Below, one piece after another: positions 45,426 to 54,037 of a DNA stretch of 64,000 bases. The stretch is from Odoribacter lunatus (GTDB lineage: Bacteria > Bacteroidota > Bacteroidia > Bacteroidales > Marinifilaceae): assembly GCF_943193135.1 (NCBI RefSeq), contig NZ_CALPCZ010000001.1, positions 248,001 to 312,000 on the forward strand. Direction: 5' to 3'. The notes beneath the pieces were generated by a model. That model was given only the letters and a program-made list of their open reading frames with translations. It had not been told where the DNA came from and did not search any database. The stretch's first letter is position 1, and each line of letters begins with the position of its first letter. A program made the position numbers and the translations under genes.

Positions 45426-45932
45426 TCACTCTTTCATCCTATAACCTACGACGGTTTTGGCGGCCAAAGATGCTTTTACGTCTATTATTCGTTGGTTGGA
45501 ACTTCCGCGGAACAAAAGCTTGTCATCGTGTAGTTTTTGTTCAAAGCGGCCGTCTACGAGTACGTCTATGTGGGGAAGAAGCATAAACAATCGCGGAGAT
45601 TGTACGACGGTTTCGTACCGATAGCCCGTGTAACACCAGATCGTTTTCCGGCTTTGTTTTTTGATTTGGCGCGCCAGGGCGGTGAATGCCTCGACCTGCA
45701 GCAGCGGATCTCCTCCGCTGAATGTGACATCGGCGAACGGATCATCCAACACCTGGCGGACGAGGGTGTCCACTTCCACAGGATGCCCGTTGCCCATATT
45801 CCAGGATTGCGGATTATGGCATCCCGGACAGGCATGTCTGCACCCTGCGGCATATATTACCGTCCGGAATCCCGGGCCGTCGACAACAGTGTCTTCCAAC
45901 ACATCCATTAATAGTATGGTGTTTTCTTTCAT
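45426..45932 (-). CDS. nrdG: Anaerobic ribonucleotide reductase-activating protein
   Basis: 168 residues. Radical SAM enzyme that installs the glycyl radical on NrdD. CRHACPGCHNPQSW gives the CxxxCxxC cluster ligands (Cys31, 35, 38), and TFSGGDPLLQ supplies the SAM-binding glycines. N-terminal DGPGFRTVIYAAG is typical. It lies 13 bp downstream of nrdD in the same transcript and thus under the cobalamin riboswitch. Confidence 0.96.
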   Translation of the reverse strand: MKENTILLMDVLEDTVVDGPGFRTVIYAAGCRHACPGCHNPQSWNMGNGHPVEVDTLVRQVLDDPFADVTFSGGDPLLQVEAFTALARQIKKQSRKTIWCYTGYRYETVVQSPRLFMLLPHIDVLVDGRFEQKLHDDKLLFRGSSNQRIIDVKASLAAKTVVGYRMKE

Positions 45933-45945
45933 GCTTTTTCTCTAA

Positions 45946-48153
45946 TCAGTTGTGGCACACCCGGTCATTCAACTCTGCCAGTTTTGCCCGATTCCATCGG
46001 TCAGTAGTCCCTACCAGATAACCGGTGATCCGTTGCAAGCGGTCGATGTGCGTACTGCCGCATTCCGGACAGACCTCTACATTCTCTTTGGCATCTTCAT
46101 GTCCGCAATCCATACAGCGGTTACGGTTGTGATTAACAGAGCAATAGCCCATATTGTAATAATCCATCATATCTACTACCCGCATGATAGCTTCGGGATT
46201 GTGGGTGGCATCCCCGTCGATTTCCACATAGAAAATGTGTCCTCCTCGCGTGAGATCGTGATAGGGGGCTTCCACTTCCGCTTTGTGGCGGGCGCTACAC
46301 TTATAGTACACGGGTACGTGATTCGAGTTGGTATAATATTCCCGGTCCGTAATGCCCGGAAGAATGCCGAACGTTTTTTTGTCTTTTTGAGTGAATTTAC
46401 CGGACAATCCTTCGGCAGGAGTCGCTAGGATGCTGTAATTATGCTGATAGTGTTCGGAAAACTCGTTCGCTTTATCCCGCATGTGGGAAACAATCCGCAC
46501 ACCTAGTTCCTGTGCATGGGGGCTTTCGCCGTGGTGTTTCCCGGTTAGGGCGACCAGACATTCCGCCAGGCCGATAAAACCGATTCCCAGGGTTCCCTGA
46601 TTTATGACGCTCTCTATTGTGTCATCTGGTTTTAGTTTATCCGCCCCGATCCACAGCGAGTTCATCAGTAACGGGAATTGCTTGGCATGTGCCGTCTTCT
46701 GGAATTCAAAACGGTTATGAAGTTGCAAAGCTGTCAGGTCGAGCAATTCATCCAGTTTCCGGAAAAACGTTTCTATCCGTTCGTCTTCTGTCGCCAGTCC
46801 CATGGTTTCAATGGCCAATCGTACGATGTTTATAGTGGAGAAGGAGAGGTTTCCCCGCCCGATCGACGTTTTTTCCCCGAACCGGTTTTCAAATACCCTC
46901 GTACGGCATCCCATCGTTGCTGTCTCGTACCGATAGCGGAAAGGGTCGTCCGGTTTCCATAGTTCGTGACGGTTGAACGTGGCATCCAGGTTGATGAAAT
47001 TTGGGAAAAATCGTCTCGCCGACACTTTGCAGGCAAGAACATACAAATCGTAGTTCGGATCCTCAGGCAGATAATTCACCCCCTTTTTCTTTTTCCATAT
47101 CTGAATCGGAAAGATCGCCGTTACGCCATTTCCCACACCCCGGTAAGTCGAACTCAGCATTTCCCGGATAATGCAGCGGCCTTCCGCTGAGATGTCCGTT
47201 CCGTAGTTTACAGAGCTGAATACGACCTGGTTTCCGCCCCGGCTGTGAATGGTGTTCATGTTATGGATAAAGGCTTCCATGGCTTGGTGAACCCGGCTAA
47301 CCGTACGATTGACGGCATGCTGCACGACACGTTCGTCGTCCGACAGGCCGTTCAGTTCTTTTTTCAGATAATCTTTCAGCGGATAGTTGTACAAACGACT
47401 GAAGTTCTGTGCGTAGATTTCTTCCAATACCTTTATCTCTTCGATATAACTGGAGCGGACGTATGGAGCCAGGTAAAAATCGAACGCGGGAATCGCCTGT
47501 CCGCCGTGCATTTCATTCTGCGCAGTCTCCAGAGAGATACAACCTAAGATGCTGGCGGTCTCAATGCGTTTCGCAGGGCGAGATTCGCCGTGTCCGGCAA
47601 AGAATCCGTGCTGCAATATCTTGTCCAACGGGTGCTGGACGCACGTAAGGCTTTTGGTCGGATAATAGTCTTTGTCGTGGATATGCAAATACCCTTGTTT
47701 TACTGCTTCTTTGACCTCTTCTGTCAATAAATAATCGTCCACGAAAGGTTTGGTCGATTCACTGGAAAATTTCATCATCATTCCCGCAGGCGTATCGGCA
47801 TTCATGTTTGCGTTCTCACGGGTAATGTCGTTTGATTTCGTCTCGATGATTTCCAAAAATATATCGCGGGTTTTCGCTTTCCGGGCTACGCTCCGTTGAT
47901 TCCGATAGGCTATGTACAGCTGCGCCACGTCTTTCCGCCGGCTTTTCATCAATTCCATTTCGACATTGTCCTGAATGTCTTCGACACCCATTTGTGCTTC
48001 CCCCTTGCAGGCAATGCGGTCGGCGATGCTCAGCGCCAATTCCATGTCTTCCCCTTTTTCCGTGTGCAGCATCGCCTTGCGGATGGCTGCTACTATTTTT
48101 TCGCCGTTAAAGCCGACAATCCGGCCGTCTCTCTTTAATACCGTCTGAATCAT
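45946..48153 (-). CDS. nrdD: Anaerobic (class III) ribonucleoside-triphosphate reductase
   Basis: 735 residues. Oxygen-sensitive, B12-independent reduction of ribonucleotides to deoxyribonucleotides. An ATP-cone (about 1-92, TVLKRDGRIVGFNGEKIVAAI) precedes the glycyl radical barrel. The Zn site is CMDCGHEDAKENVEVCPECG, and the glycyl radical is in RITGYLVGTTDRWN near the C-terminus. The VFSSVNYGTD and NINLDATF-like segments match class III enzymes. The gene is preceded by a complete cobalamin riboswitch and its own promoter, so its expression is likely shut off when B12 is plentiful. Confidence 0.97.
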   Translation of the reverse strand: MIQTVLKRDGRIVGFNGEKIVAAIRKAMLHTEKGEDMELALSIADRIACKGEAQMGVEDIQDNVEMELMKSRRKDVAQLYIAYRNQRSVARKAKTRDIFLEIIETKSNDITRENANMNADTPAGMMMKFSSESTKPFVDDYLLTEEVKEAVKQGYLHIHDKDYYPTKSLTCVQHPLDKILQHGFFAGHGESRPAKRIETASILGCISLETAQNEMHGGQAIPAFDFYLAPYVRSSYIEEIKVLEEIYAQNFSRLYNYPLKDYLKKELNGLSDDERVVQHAVNRTVSRVHQAMEAFIHNMNTIHSRGGNQVVFSSVNYGTDISAEGRCIIREMLSSTYRGVGNGVTAIFPIQIWKKKKGVNYLPEDPNYDLYVLACKVSARRFFPNFINLDATFNRHELWKPDDPFRYRYETATMGCRTRVFENRFGEKTSIGRGNLSFSTINIVRLAIETMGLATEDERIETFFRKLDELLDLTALQLHNRFEFQKTAHAKQFPLLMNSLWIGADKLKPDDTIESVINQGTLGIGFIGLAECLVALTGKHHGESPHAQELGVRIVSHMRDKANEFSEHYQHNYSILATPAEGLSGKFTQKDKKTFGILPGITDREYYTNSNHVPVYYKCSARHKAEVEAPYHDLTRGGHIFYVEIDGDATHNPEAIMRVVDMMDYYNMGYCSVNHNRNRCMDCGHEDAKENVEVCPECGSTHIDRLQRITGYLVGTTDRWNRAKLAELNDRVCHN

Positions 48154-48293
48154 AATTTTTCTATCGTTTTTGTGTATGACAAACTCTTAACGGGTATCGG
48201 GAAAGGCTCAGAATATCCTGATGACAGGAAAAAGAAAAGGAATACAGGCGTGGAACGCCGTTCCGGTCTTTTCCTCGAAAGTCCTCGAAACCC

Positions 48294-48466
48294 GAATACG
48301 GCAGGTCTTCTGACTTACTCCTCGTTTAAACAGCCTTCCCACCCCGAAAGGGCAGTGGCATCGTTCGTTTAAACGCGTTACGGAGATTACAGCAGCGGGA
48401 CTGTCCGGGATTTTCACCCGATTCCCTTTTCATCTTGTTCGTTTTTGGAAACAAGAACCGTATTCG
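48294..48466 (-). ncRNA. Cobalamin (B12) riboswitch upstream of nrdDG
   Basis: On the minus strand the full set of consensus blocks is present in order: AAAAGGGAA and GGTGAAAATCCCGGAC, CAGTCCCGCTGCTGTAA, GCCACTG followed by the CCC/GGG hairpin and GGGAAGG, then GTCAGAAGACCTGCC (B12 box). The closing P1 helix pairs 48294-48301 with 48458-48465. Known role: cobalamin binding masks expression of genes that B12 makes unnecessary. The leader continues about 140 nt to nrdD and contains hairpins (GGAAC/GTTCC near 48250-48262 and CCTG/CAGG near 48217-48228) with T-rich stretches, from which the expression platform must be drawn. Predicted outcome: repression by B12. Confidence 0.93.
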
Positions 48467-48469
48467 CAG

Positions 48470-48477
48470 CAAAAATA
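48470..48477 (-). promoter_or_regulatory. -7 promoter box of the riboswitch-nrdDG transcript
   Basis: TATTTTTG on the minus strand is an exact match, placed so that transcription starts at the 5' edge of the riboswitch P1 helix. Confidence 0.65.
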
Positions 48478-48834
48478 TAAATTAAATAGAAAACCTGTAT
48501 GTTTTTAGAAAAATATTTTTGAGTATTTTTTTATATTCTGATTTTAGAAAAATTATTGAAAAATATGCTGATTTCAATTTCAATACTTTGAATTGTAATA
48601 AATTAATGTATATAATCCTATGGGATTTTCAAATATAATTTCCTAAAATAAAAATTCTGTTTGTATGATTGTGAAATTATTTTTTCAAATATGTGATATT
48701 TTTGTTTGTAAGAATAATTCTTAGGTGATTTTATTTTGTATTCTGTAAATTTTGTCGGAAAGCTGTTGGATGTAAAAGTAAGCGTGCTTTCCTTGTTTTT
48801 ATAAAAGTTTTATTACCTTGTGGCGCGTTTGCGT
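48478..48834. other. AT-rich intergenic region between the nrdDG and bio promoters
   Basis: About 350 bp of very AT-rich sequence with many A- and T-tracts and no ORF of note. A candidate rightward -7 box AAATTTTG (48747-48754, one base off) preceded by TTTTG could serve the bio operon. No further structure was recognised. Confidence 0.5.
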
Positions 48835-49185
48835 ATGATACGAAATAATGGACATAGAAACCCCGTGATTTACTTTTCCCAGTGGAGCCGGAAAGGATAT
48901 GCCGTTTTTGCGGCCTTGGGAAAGGAAGTGGCCGTTGCTGCCGTGCCGATCAATGTCTGCGAACAGGCATTGTTGAAATCGGCGAAAAAGGGTGTGGTGG
49001 TACAGGAGACGGATTACACGAAAGAATGTGTTTTGCGGGAGGAGGCGATGTGTCAGACGGTAAAGGCGGGATTCCGGATACAGGCAGGCGAGGTGTGTGC
49101 TGACGCAAACGGCGGGAATAAGAAAAATAAATGTATAACGATAAAGAGGTATGCCATAAGTCGGTGTACCTCTTTTTTATGCTGA
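48835..49185 (+). CDS. Small conserved-looking ORF upstream of bioB, function unknown
   Basis: 116 residues from the ATG at 48835; a GTG at 48820 is the alternative. The first about 55 residues (RNPVIYFSQWSRKGYAVFAALGKEV and CEQALLKSAKKG) look like real protein sequence; the last about 25 (NGGNKKNKCITIKRYAIS) look random and run through a terminator-like hairpin (49143-49178). The stop (49183-49185) overlaps the bioB start region (ATG at 49179), so bioB translation may be coupled. I do not recognise a function. It could be a regulatory upstream ORF for the bio operon or an unrelated small protein. Confidence 0.5.
   Translation: MIRNNGHRNPVIYFSQWSRKGYAVFAALGKEVAVAAVPINVCEQALLKSAKKGVVVQETDYTKECVLREEAMCQTVKAGFRIQAGEVCADANGGNKKNKCITIKRYAISRCTSFLC
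49143..49178 (+). terminator. Terminator-like hairpin directly before bioB (possible attenuator)
   Basis: Perfect 9-bp stem AAAGAGGTA / TACCTCTTT with a 15-base loop and a T-tract ending 1 base before the ATG at 49179. It lies inside the upstream ORF's reading frame. Confidence 0.65.
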
Positions 49186-50144
49186 AAAGTATGATAAAAC
49201 AGTTGCAGGAAAAGGTTTTGGCAGGAGGAAAAATAGAGCGGGAGGAAGCAGTCGCTTTGAGTAAGGTATCTGACAAAGAGGCTTTGTACCAGGCTGCGGG
49301 AGAAATCAGGGATCGGAAATGTGGCAGGCATTTCGATACGTGTTCCATCGTAAACGCCCGCTCGGGAAGATGTTCGGAAAATTGCCACTGGTGTGCCCAG
49401 TCGGCGGTGTTTAAAACCCGCGTGGAGGAATACGAGCTCATCGACGAGCGGACGTGTGTGGAGCTGGCATTGAAGAATGCGGAATACGGCGTGAGCAAGT
49501 TTTCTTTCGTCACGAGCGGCAAGGCATTGTCCGACCGGAATATCGACAGGATTTGCGAATATGCCCGGAAAATTCATGCCCATGCTCCGATAAAGCTCTG
49601 TGCCTCTATGGGATTGTTGAAAAAAGAACAGTTGCAGCGATTGAAAGAAGCCGGTATACCTCGCTATCATTGTAATCTGGAGACGTCTCCGAAGTATTTT
49701 TCCCGTTTGTGTACCACACATTCGCCGGCGGATAAAATAGAGACAATCCGGGCGGCACAGTCTATCGGCATGGAGGTTTGTTCCGGCGGTATTATCGGTA
49801 TGGGCGAAACGATGGAGGACAGAATCGATCTGGCTTTGACGCTGCGGGATTTGGGGATAAAATCCATTCCTATGAATATATTGAATCCCATTCCCGGTAC
49901 GCCGCTGGAAGGAGCAAAAGCATTGGCGGACGACGAGATACTGACATCGGTGGCGATTTTCCGCTTTATCAATCCGGATGCCTATCTGCGTTTTGCCGGC
50001 GGTCGTCTGCTGATACAACATCTTGAATGCCGGGCAATCGAGGCGGGCATCAACGCCGCCATCGTCGGAGACATGCTGACGACGTTGGGTTCGAAAGTGC
50101 TGGAGGATATGCAGAAAATCAAGGATTTGGGATTTTATAACTGA
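49179..50144 (+). CDS. bioB: Biotin synthase
   Basis: 321 residues from the ATG at 49179; a second ATG at 49191 is equally possible, and a longer frame to 49131 would include the hairpin and is rejected. Radical SAM enzyme that inserts sulfur into dethiobiotin. The cluster motif [12 protein letters not shown] has Cys65, Cys69 and Cys72; the canonical motif reads CPEDCxYCPQS-like, so the residues around the Cys are slightly variant but the spacing is kept. [23 protein letters not shown] and [13 protein letters not shown] are further BioB signatures. It heads bioBAFGC and overlaps bioA by TGATG. Confidence 0.94.
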   Translation: MLKSMIKQLQEKVLAGGKIEREEAVALSKVSDKEALYQAAGEIRDRKCGRHFDTCSIVNARSGRCSENCHWCAQSAVFKTRVEEYELIDERTCVELALKNAEYGVSKFSFVTSGKALSDRNIDRICEYARKIHAHAPIKLCASMGLLKKEQLQRLKEAGIPRYHCNLETSPKYFSRLCTTHSPADKIETIRAAQSIGMEVCSGGIIGMGETMEDRIDLALTLRDLGIKSIPMNILNPIPGTPLEGAKALADDEILTSVAIFRFINPDAYLRFAGGRLLIQHLECRAIEAGINAAIVGDMLTTLGSKVLEDMQKIKDLGFYN

Positions 50145-51436
50145 TGAAAGACTTTATGGATACGACGGAATTATTGAAATTCGACCGGGAGCATATATGG
50201 CATCCCTATACTTCGACGACGAACCCGTTGCCCGTGTACCCTGTAAAAAGGGCGGAGGGCGTGTATATCGAACTGGAAGACGGCCGGCGGCTGATAGACG
50301 GGATGTCTTCCTGGTGGTGCGAGATACACGGGTATAATCACCCCGTGCTGAATGCGGCGATAGAGAAACAATTGCGGGAAATGGCGCATGTCATGTTCGG
50401 CGGATTGACACACCGGCCTGCGGTGGAATTGGCGGAAAAGGTGCTTTCCCTGGCACCGCGGAGCATGGAGAAGATTTTTTTCAGCGATTCCGGTTCGGTA
50501 GCGGTGGAAGTAGCCATGAAAATGGCGCTGCAATATTGGTACGCGACCGGCAAGGAAGAGAAAAAGCATTTCATGACCCTGACGAAAGGGTATCACGGAG
50601 ACACGTGGAACGCCATGTCTGTCTGCGACCCAGTGACGGGCATGCACGGCATCTTTCACGGCTGTCTGCCAGTACAGTATTTTGTAGAGCATCCCGCGTG
50701 CCGTTTCGGCACTCCCTGTACGGAGGAGGATATACGGCCTTTCCGGGAGTGTCTGGAGGCGCATCACGACACCATCGCGGCGGTGATTCTCGAACCAATC
50801 GTCCAAGGGGCGGGAGGTATGTGGTTTTATTCGGCGGATTATTTGAAGCGGGTGCGATTGCTGTGTGATAAATTTGACGTACTTTTGATTTGTGATGAGA
50901 TTGCCACCGGTTTCGGAAGAACGGGGAAAATGTGGGCGGTAGAGCACGCCGGCATCGAGCCCGATATTATGTGTATCGGCAAGGCGCTGACAGGCGGATA
51001 TATGAGTTTCGCCGCCACGATGACAAGCACCCGGGTGGCGGCCGGCATCTGTTCGAAAGACCCGTACGTATTTATGCACGGTCCGACGTTTATGGGCAAC
51101 CCGCTTGCCTGTGCCGTAGCGAATGCTTCCATCGGCCTGATAAAGAGTTACGATATGGAGGGGAAAATCGGGGCGATAGAAAAGCAGTTGCGGGAGGAAT
51201 TGGCGGAAGCGGCTACATGGCCGCAAGTGGCGGATGTACGGGTACTGGGAGCGATAGGGGTCATCGAGATGAAACAGCCGGTTAATATGGCTGAAATCCA
51301 GGCGATGTTCGTACGGGAAGGCGTGTGGGTGAGACCGTTCGGCCGACTGGTGTACATCATGCCTCCGTTTGTTATCACTCCGGAACAGTTGCACAAGCTA
51401 ACGTCCGCGCTGAAAAAGGTAGTAAGTGAAATATAA
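50144..51436 (+). CDS. bioA: Adenosylmethionine-8-amino-7-oxononanoate aminotransferase
   Basis: 430 residues, class III PLP aminotransferase that uses SAM to make 7,8-diaminopelargonate. [15 protein letters not shown] at the start and [15 protein letters not shown] are BioA-specific; [29 protein letters not shown] (Asp binding PLP) and [14 protein letters not shown] (PLP Lys) follow. It is not fused to a BioD domain, unlike in some Bacteroidota. The start overlaps the bioB stop by one base. Confidence 0.96.
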   Translation: MKDFMDTTELLKFDREHIWHPYTSTTNPLPVYPVKRAEGVYIELEDGRRLIDGMSSWWCEIHGYNHPVLNAAIEKQLREMAHVMFGGLTHRPAVELAEKVLSLAPRSMEKIFFSDSGSVAVEVAMKMALQYWYATGKEEKKHFMTLTKGYHGDTWNAMSVCDPVTGMHGIFHGCLPVQYFVEHPACRFGTPCTEEDIRPFRECLEAHHDTIAAVILEPIVQGAGGMWFYSADYLKRVRLLCDKFDVLLICDEIATGFGRTGKMWAVEHAGIEPDIMCIGKALTGGYMSFAATMTSTRVAAGICSKDPYVFMHGPTFMGNPLACAVANASIGLIKSYDMEGKIGAIEKQLREELAEAATWPQVADVRVLGAIGVIEMKQPVNMAEIQAMFVREGVWVRPFGRLVYIMPPFVITPEQLHKLTSALKKVVSEI

Positions 51437-51454
51437 TATAATTCGTTATTCGCT

Positions 51455-52612
51455 ATGTTGGAGCGGTATAAAAACAAATTGGAAACAATAAGGGAGGCGG
51501 GAAATTACAGGCGTCTCCGGGATATTCAGCACAACGGTTTCCTGATTCATGACGAGGGCCGGGAAATGCTGAATCTTTCCTCAAACGATTACCTGGGATT
51601 GTCCACGTATCCGAAACTTCTGGATGAATTTCACAAGCAGACGGATGTAAATGCGCTGCCGTACAGTGCGGCATCTTCGCGGCTGCTGTCCGGCAATCAC
51701 GAGTATTACAGGCTGCTGGAGGAGGATCTGGCGGATTTGTACAACAAGGAGGCGGCGCTGGTGTTTACGTCCGGGTATCATGCCAATATAGGGATATTGC
51801 CCGCACTGACCACCAAACGGGACCTGATTGTGGCGGACAAGCTGGTGCATGCCAGCATTATCGACGGCTTGCGTCTGAGCGAGGCGGAAATGCTGCGTTA
51901 CCGGCATCTGGATACGGAGCACCTGCGGAATATCCTTGTACAGAATCGGGAGAAATACGAAAATGTCTTTATCGTCACGGAATCCGTTTTCAGTATGGAC
52001 GGCGATGTCGTCAATCTGCAGGAGCTTTGCGAGATGAAGAAGGAGTTCGATGCATTTCTGTACGTGGACGAGGCTCATGCGGTGGGCGTGAGGGGTACGA
52101 ACGGGCTGGGATGCTGCGAGGAGCAGGCTTGTACGGAGGACATTGATTTCATTGTCGGAACGTTCGGCAAGGCGTTTGCCTCGATGGGAGCATTTGTCGT
52201 GTGCAGCGATCTGTTCCGCGAGTTCCTGATCAATACGCAGCGTAGTCTGATATTCACGACGGCATTGCCGCCGGTCAATGTGGCCTGGACACGCTTCGTC
52301 CTGAACCGTATGCCCGATTTTTACGAATTGAGACTGAAATTGAGCCGTGTCGCCGAGCGGCTGCGGGAAGTTCTGCGGCAGAAAGGTTGGGAGACGCGGG
52401 GAGAGTCGCACATCGTGCCTTTCCTGTGCGGTTCCAATGAAAGCAGCATCGAGATTGCCGATTTGTTGCGGGACAATGGCTTCTTCGCTTTGCCCGTGAG
52501 GTATCCGACCGTTCCCAAGAATGAAGCCCGTATCCGCTTTTCGTTGAATGCGGCGATTCCCGATGAAGACTACGAATGTCTGTTCGATTTCCTGTTGAAC
52601 GGTATGGAATAA
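51455..52612 (+). CDS. bioF: 8-amino-7-oxononanoate synthase
   Basis: 385 residues, PLP-dependent condensation of pimeloyl-ACP/CoA with alanine. Signatures: LNLSSNDYLGLSTYPKL, FTSGYHANIGILPAL, VDEAHAVGVRGTNGLG and GTFGKAFASMGAFV with the PLP lysine. It follows bioA by 18 bp. Alpha-oxoamine synthases such as Kbl look similar, but the operon context decides for BioF. Confidence 0.95.
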   Translation: MLERYKNKLETIREAGNYRRLRDIQHNGFLIHDEGREMLNLSSNDYLGLSTYPKLLDEFHKQTDVNALPYSAASSRLLSGNHEYYRLLEEDLADLYNKEAALVFTSGYHANIGILPALTTKRDLIVADKLVHASIIDGLRLSEAEMLRYRHLDTEHLRNILVQNREKYENVFIVTESVFSMDGDVVNLQELCEMKKEFDAFLYVDEAHAVGVRGTNGLGCCEEQACTEDIDFIVGTFGKAFASMGAFVVCSDLFREFLINTQRSLIFTTALPPVNVAWTRFVLNRMPDFYELRLKLSRVAERLREVLRQKGWETRGESHIVPFLCGSNESSIEIADLLRDNGFFALPVRYPTVPKNEARIRFSLNAAIPDEDYECLFDFLLNGME

Positions 52613-52624
52613 CGGAGGGAACCT

Positions 52625-53275
52625 ATGCGAACGGACTGGATTCAACGGAAAGGCGAGGGGGTGGTGCTGATTTTCTTCAACGGCTGGGGAATGGACTGCC
52701 GGGCGGTGGCTCATCTGCAAACGGATGCCGATTTGCTGATTTGTTCCGATTACCGTTCTCTGGAAGCGGAGGGTGGCATACCGGATTTTTCTTCTTATCA
52801 TACGGTATATGTCGTGGCCTGGTCCATGGGTGTCTGGGCGGCTGCCAATGTCCTGCCGGAGTGGGGTGTGAAGCCGGACAGGCTTGTCGCTTTGAATGGA
52901 ACGGAGCGGCCGGTGGATGATTTGTACGGTATTCCGGTACGCGTTTATGAGCTGACAGAAAAGGGCATGACGGAACAGGGACGGGAAAAATTCTTTGCCC
53001 GCATGTTGGCGGAGAGGGACGAAGCGGCGTTATTTTCTGTCAATAAACCCCGACGAATCTTAACGGAACAGATCGAAGAGCTGTACCTTATTCATAAGCT
53101 TAGCTCTGAGCATAAAAAGTGTATAAAATGGGATAAAATATACATCTCCGAAAAGGACCTTATCTTCCCGCCGGAAAACCAGCGGCGCTGGTGGGAAGGT
53201 AAAGCGCTGGTCACTTCCCTGAGCGGAGGGCATTATCCGTTTTATCGCTTTACGGAGTGGAAAGAGATACTGTAA
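52625..53275 (+). CDS. bioG: Pimeloyl-ACP methyl ester esterase BioG
   Basis: 216 residues of the DUF452/BioG alpha-beta hydrolase family, a replacement for BioH that frees pimeloyl-ACP from its methyl ester. FFNGWGMD near the start supplies the oxyanion region, VVAWSMGVWAA carries the nucleophile Ser, and the late SLSGGHYPFYRF carries the catalytic His. It is 12 bp after bioF and 6 bp before bioC, its functional counterpart. Confidence 0.92.
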   Translation: MRTDWIQRKGEGVVLIFFNGWGMDCRAVAHLQTDADLLICSDYRSLEAEGGIPDFSSYHTVYVVAWSMGVWAAANVLPEWGVKPDRLVALNGTERPVDDLYGIPVRVYELTEKGMTEQGREKFFARMLAERDEAALFSVNKPRRILTEQIEELYLIHKLSSEHKKCIKWDKIYISEKDLIFPPENQRRWWEGKALVTSLSGGHYPFYRFTEWKEIL

Positions 53276-53281
53276 AATCGT

Positions 53282-54037
53282 ATGATAGACAAGGCGGAAA
53301 TAAAGCACCGTTTCAGACGGAGTATCGAGAGTTATGAGGAGAACGCCTCTGTACAGCGGAAGATTGCGGACTATCTGTTCGGGCTGTTGGTGCGTTTTCT
53401 GGATTATCCGCCGCAACGGGTGCTTGAAATCGGCTGCGGAACGGGATTGTTTACCAGCTGCCTGCGGGAACGGATACAGCCCTCCGTCCTATATGTGAAC
53501 GACTTGGTGGAGGAGATGTGCCTGAAGACCGCCGGACGATGCGGAATACCGCTTACGCATTGCCTGGCGGGGGATATTGAAGAACGGGAGATACCGGGAA
53601 GTTTCGATTTAATGGTTTCTTCGTCTACTTTCCAATGGTTTTCACGTCCGGACGAGACTTTAAAAAAATTGGCTGCTCATTTGTCTCCGGGCGGACTGCT
53701 GGCATTCAGTACGTTCGGTCCCCGGAATATGGCGGAATTGCGCCCGTTTGCCTTTAATGGCTTGCAATACCATTCCGGTCGGGAACTGACAGCCTGTCTG
53801 GCTTCCCGGTTTGAGATTCTCTGTTTTGAAGAACAATGCGAGCAGCTCTATTTTGCGGAGGCGGTGGATGTCCTGCGTCATTTAAAGAAGACAGGAGTAA
53901 ATGCTACCGGTTCGTCTGTTTTCTGGACAAAGGCTACATTGCAACAGTTTGCCTGCCGCTATGAGAAAGACGGGTCGGGCGACCGCTTTCCGCTTACGTA
54001 CCATCCTATGTATTTCGTTTGCAGAAAACCGGTCTGA
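53282..54037 (+). CDS. bioC: Malonyl-ACP O-methyltransferase
   Basis: 251 residues. SAM-dependent methylation of malonyl-ACP that starts pimelate synthesis. The SAM-binding glycine motif RVLEIGCGTGLFTSCL is at about 40-55, with the later DLMVSSSTFQWFSRPDETLKKLAAHLSPGGLLAFSTFG typical of BioC. Last gene of bioBAFGC. The 3' end overlaps the 3' end of the convergent P-type ATPase gene by 32 bp. No bioD follows. Confidence 0.93.
   Translation: MIDKAEIKHRFRRSIESYEENASVQRKIADYLFGLLVRFLDYPPQRVLEIGCGTGLFTSCLRERIQPSVLYVNDLVEEMCLKTAGRCGIPLTHCLAGDIEEREIPGSFDLMVSSSTFQWFSRPDETLKKLAAHLSPGGLLAFSTFGPRNMAELRPFAFNGLQYHSGRELTACLASRFEILCFEEQCEQLYFAEAVDVLRHLKKTGVNATGSSVFWTKATLQQFACRYEKDGSGDRFPLTYHPMYFVCRKPV

Noticed and set aside
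49131-49178. Longer N-terminus for BioB
   Set aside because: It would include the terminator-like hairpin; the sequence (YNDKEVCHKSVYLFF) is unlike BioB starts.
50171-51394. 407-residue minus-strand ORF
   Set aside because: Antisense shadow of bioA.
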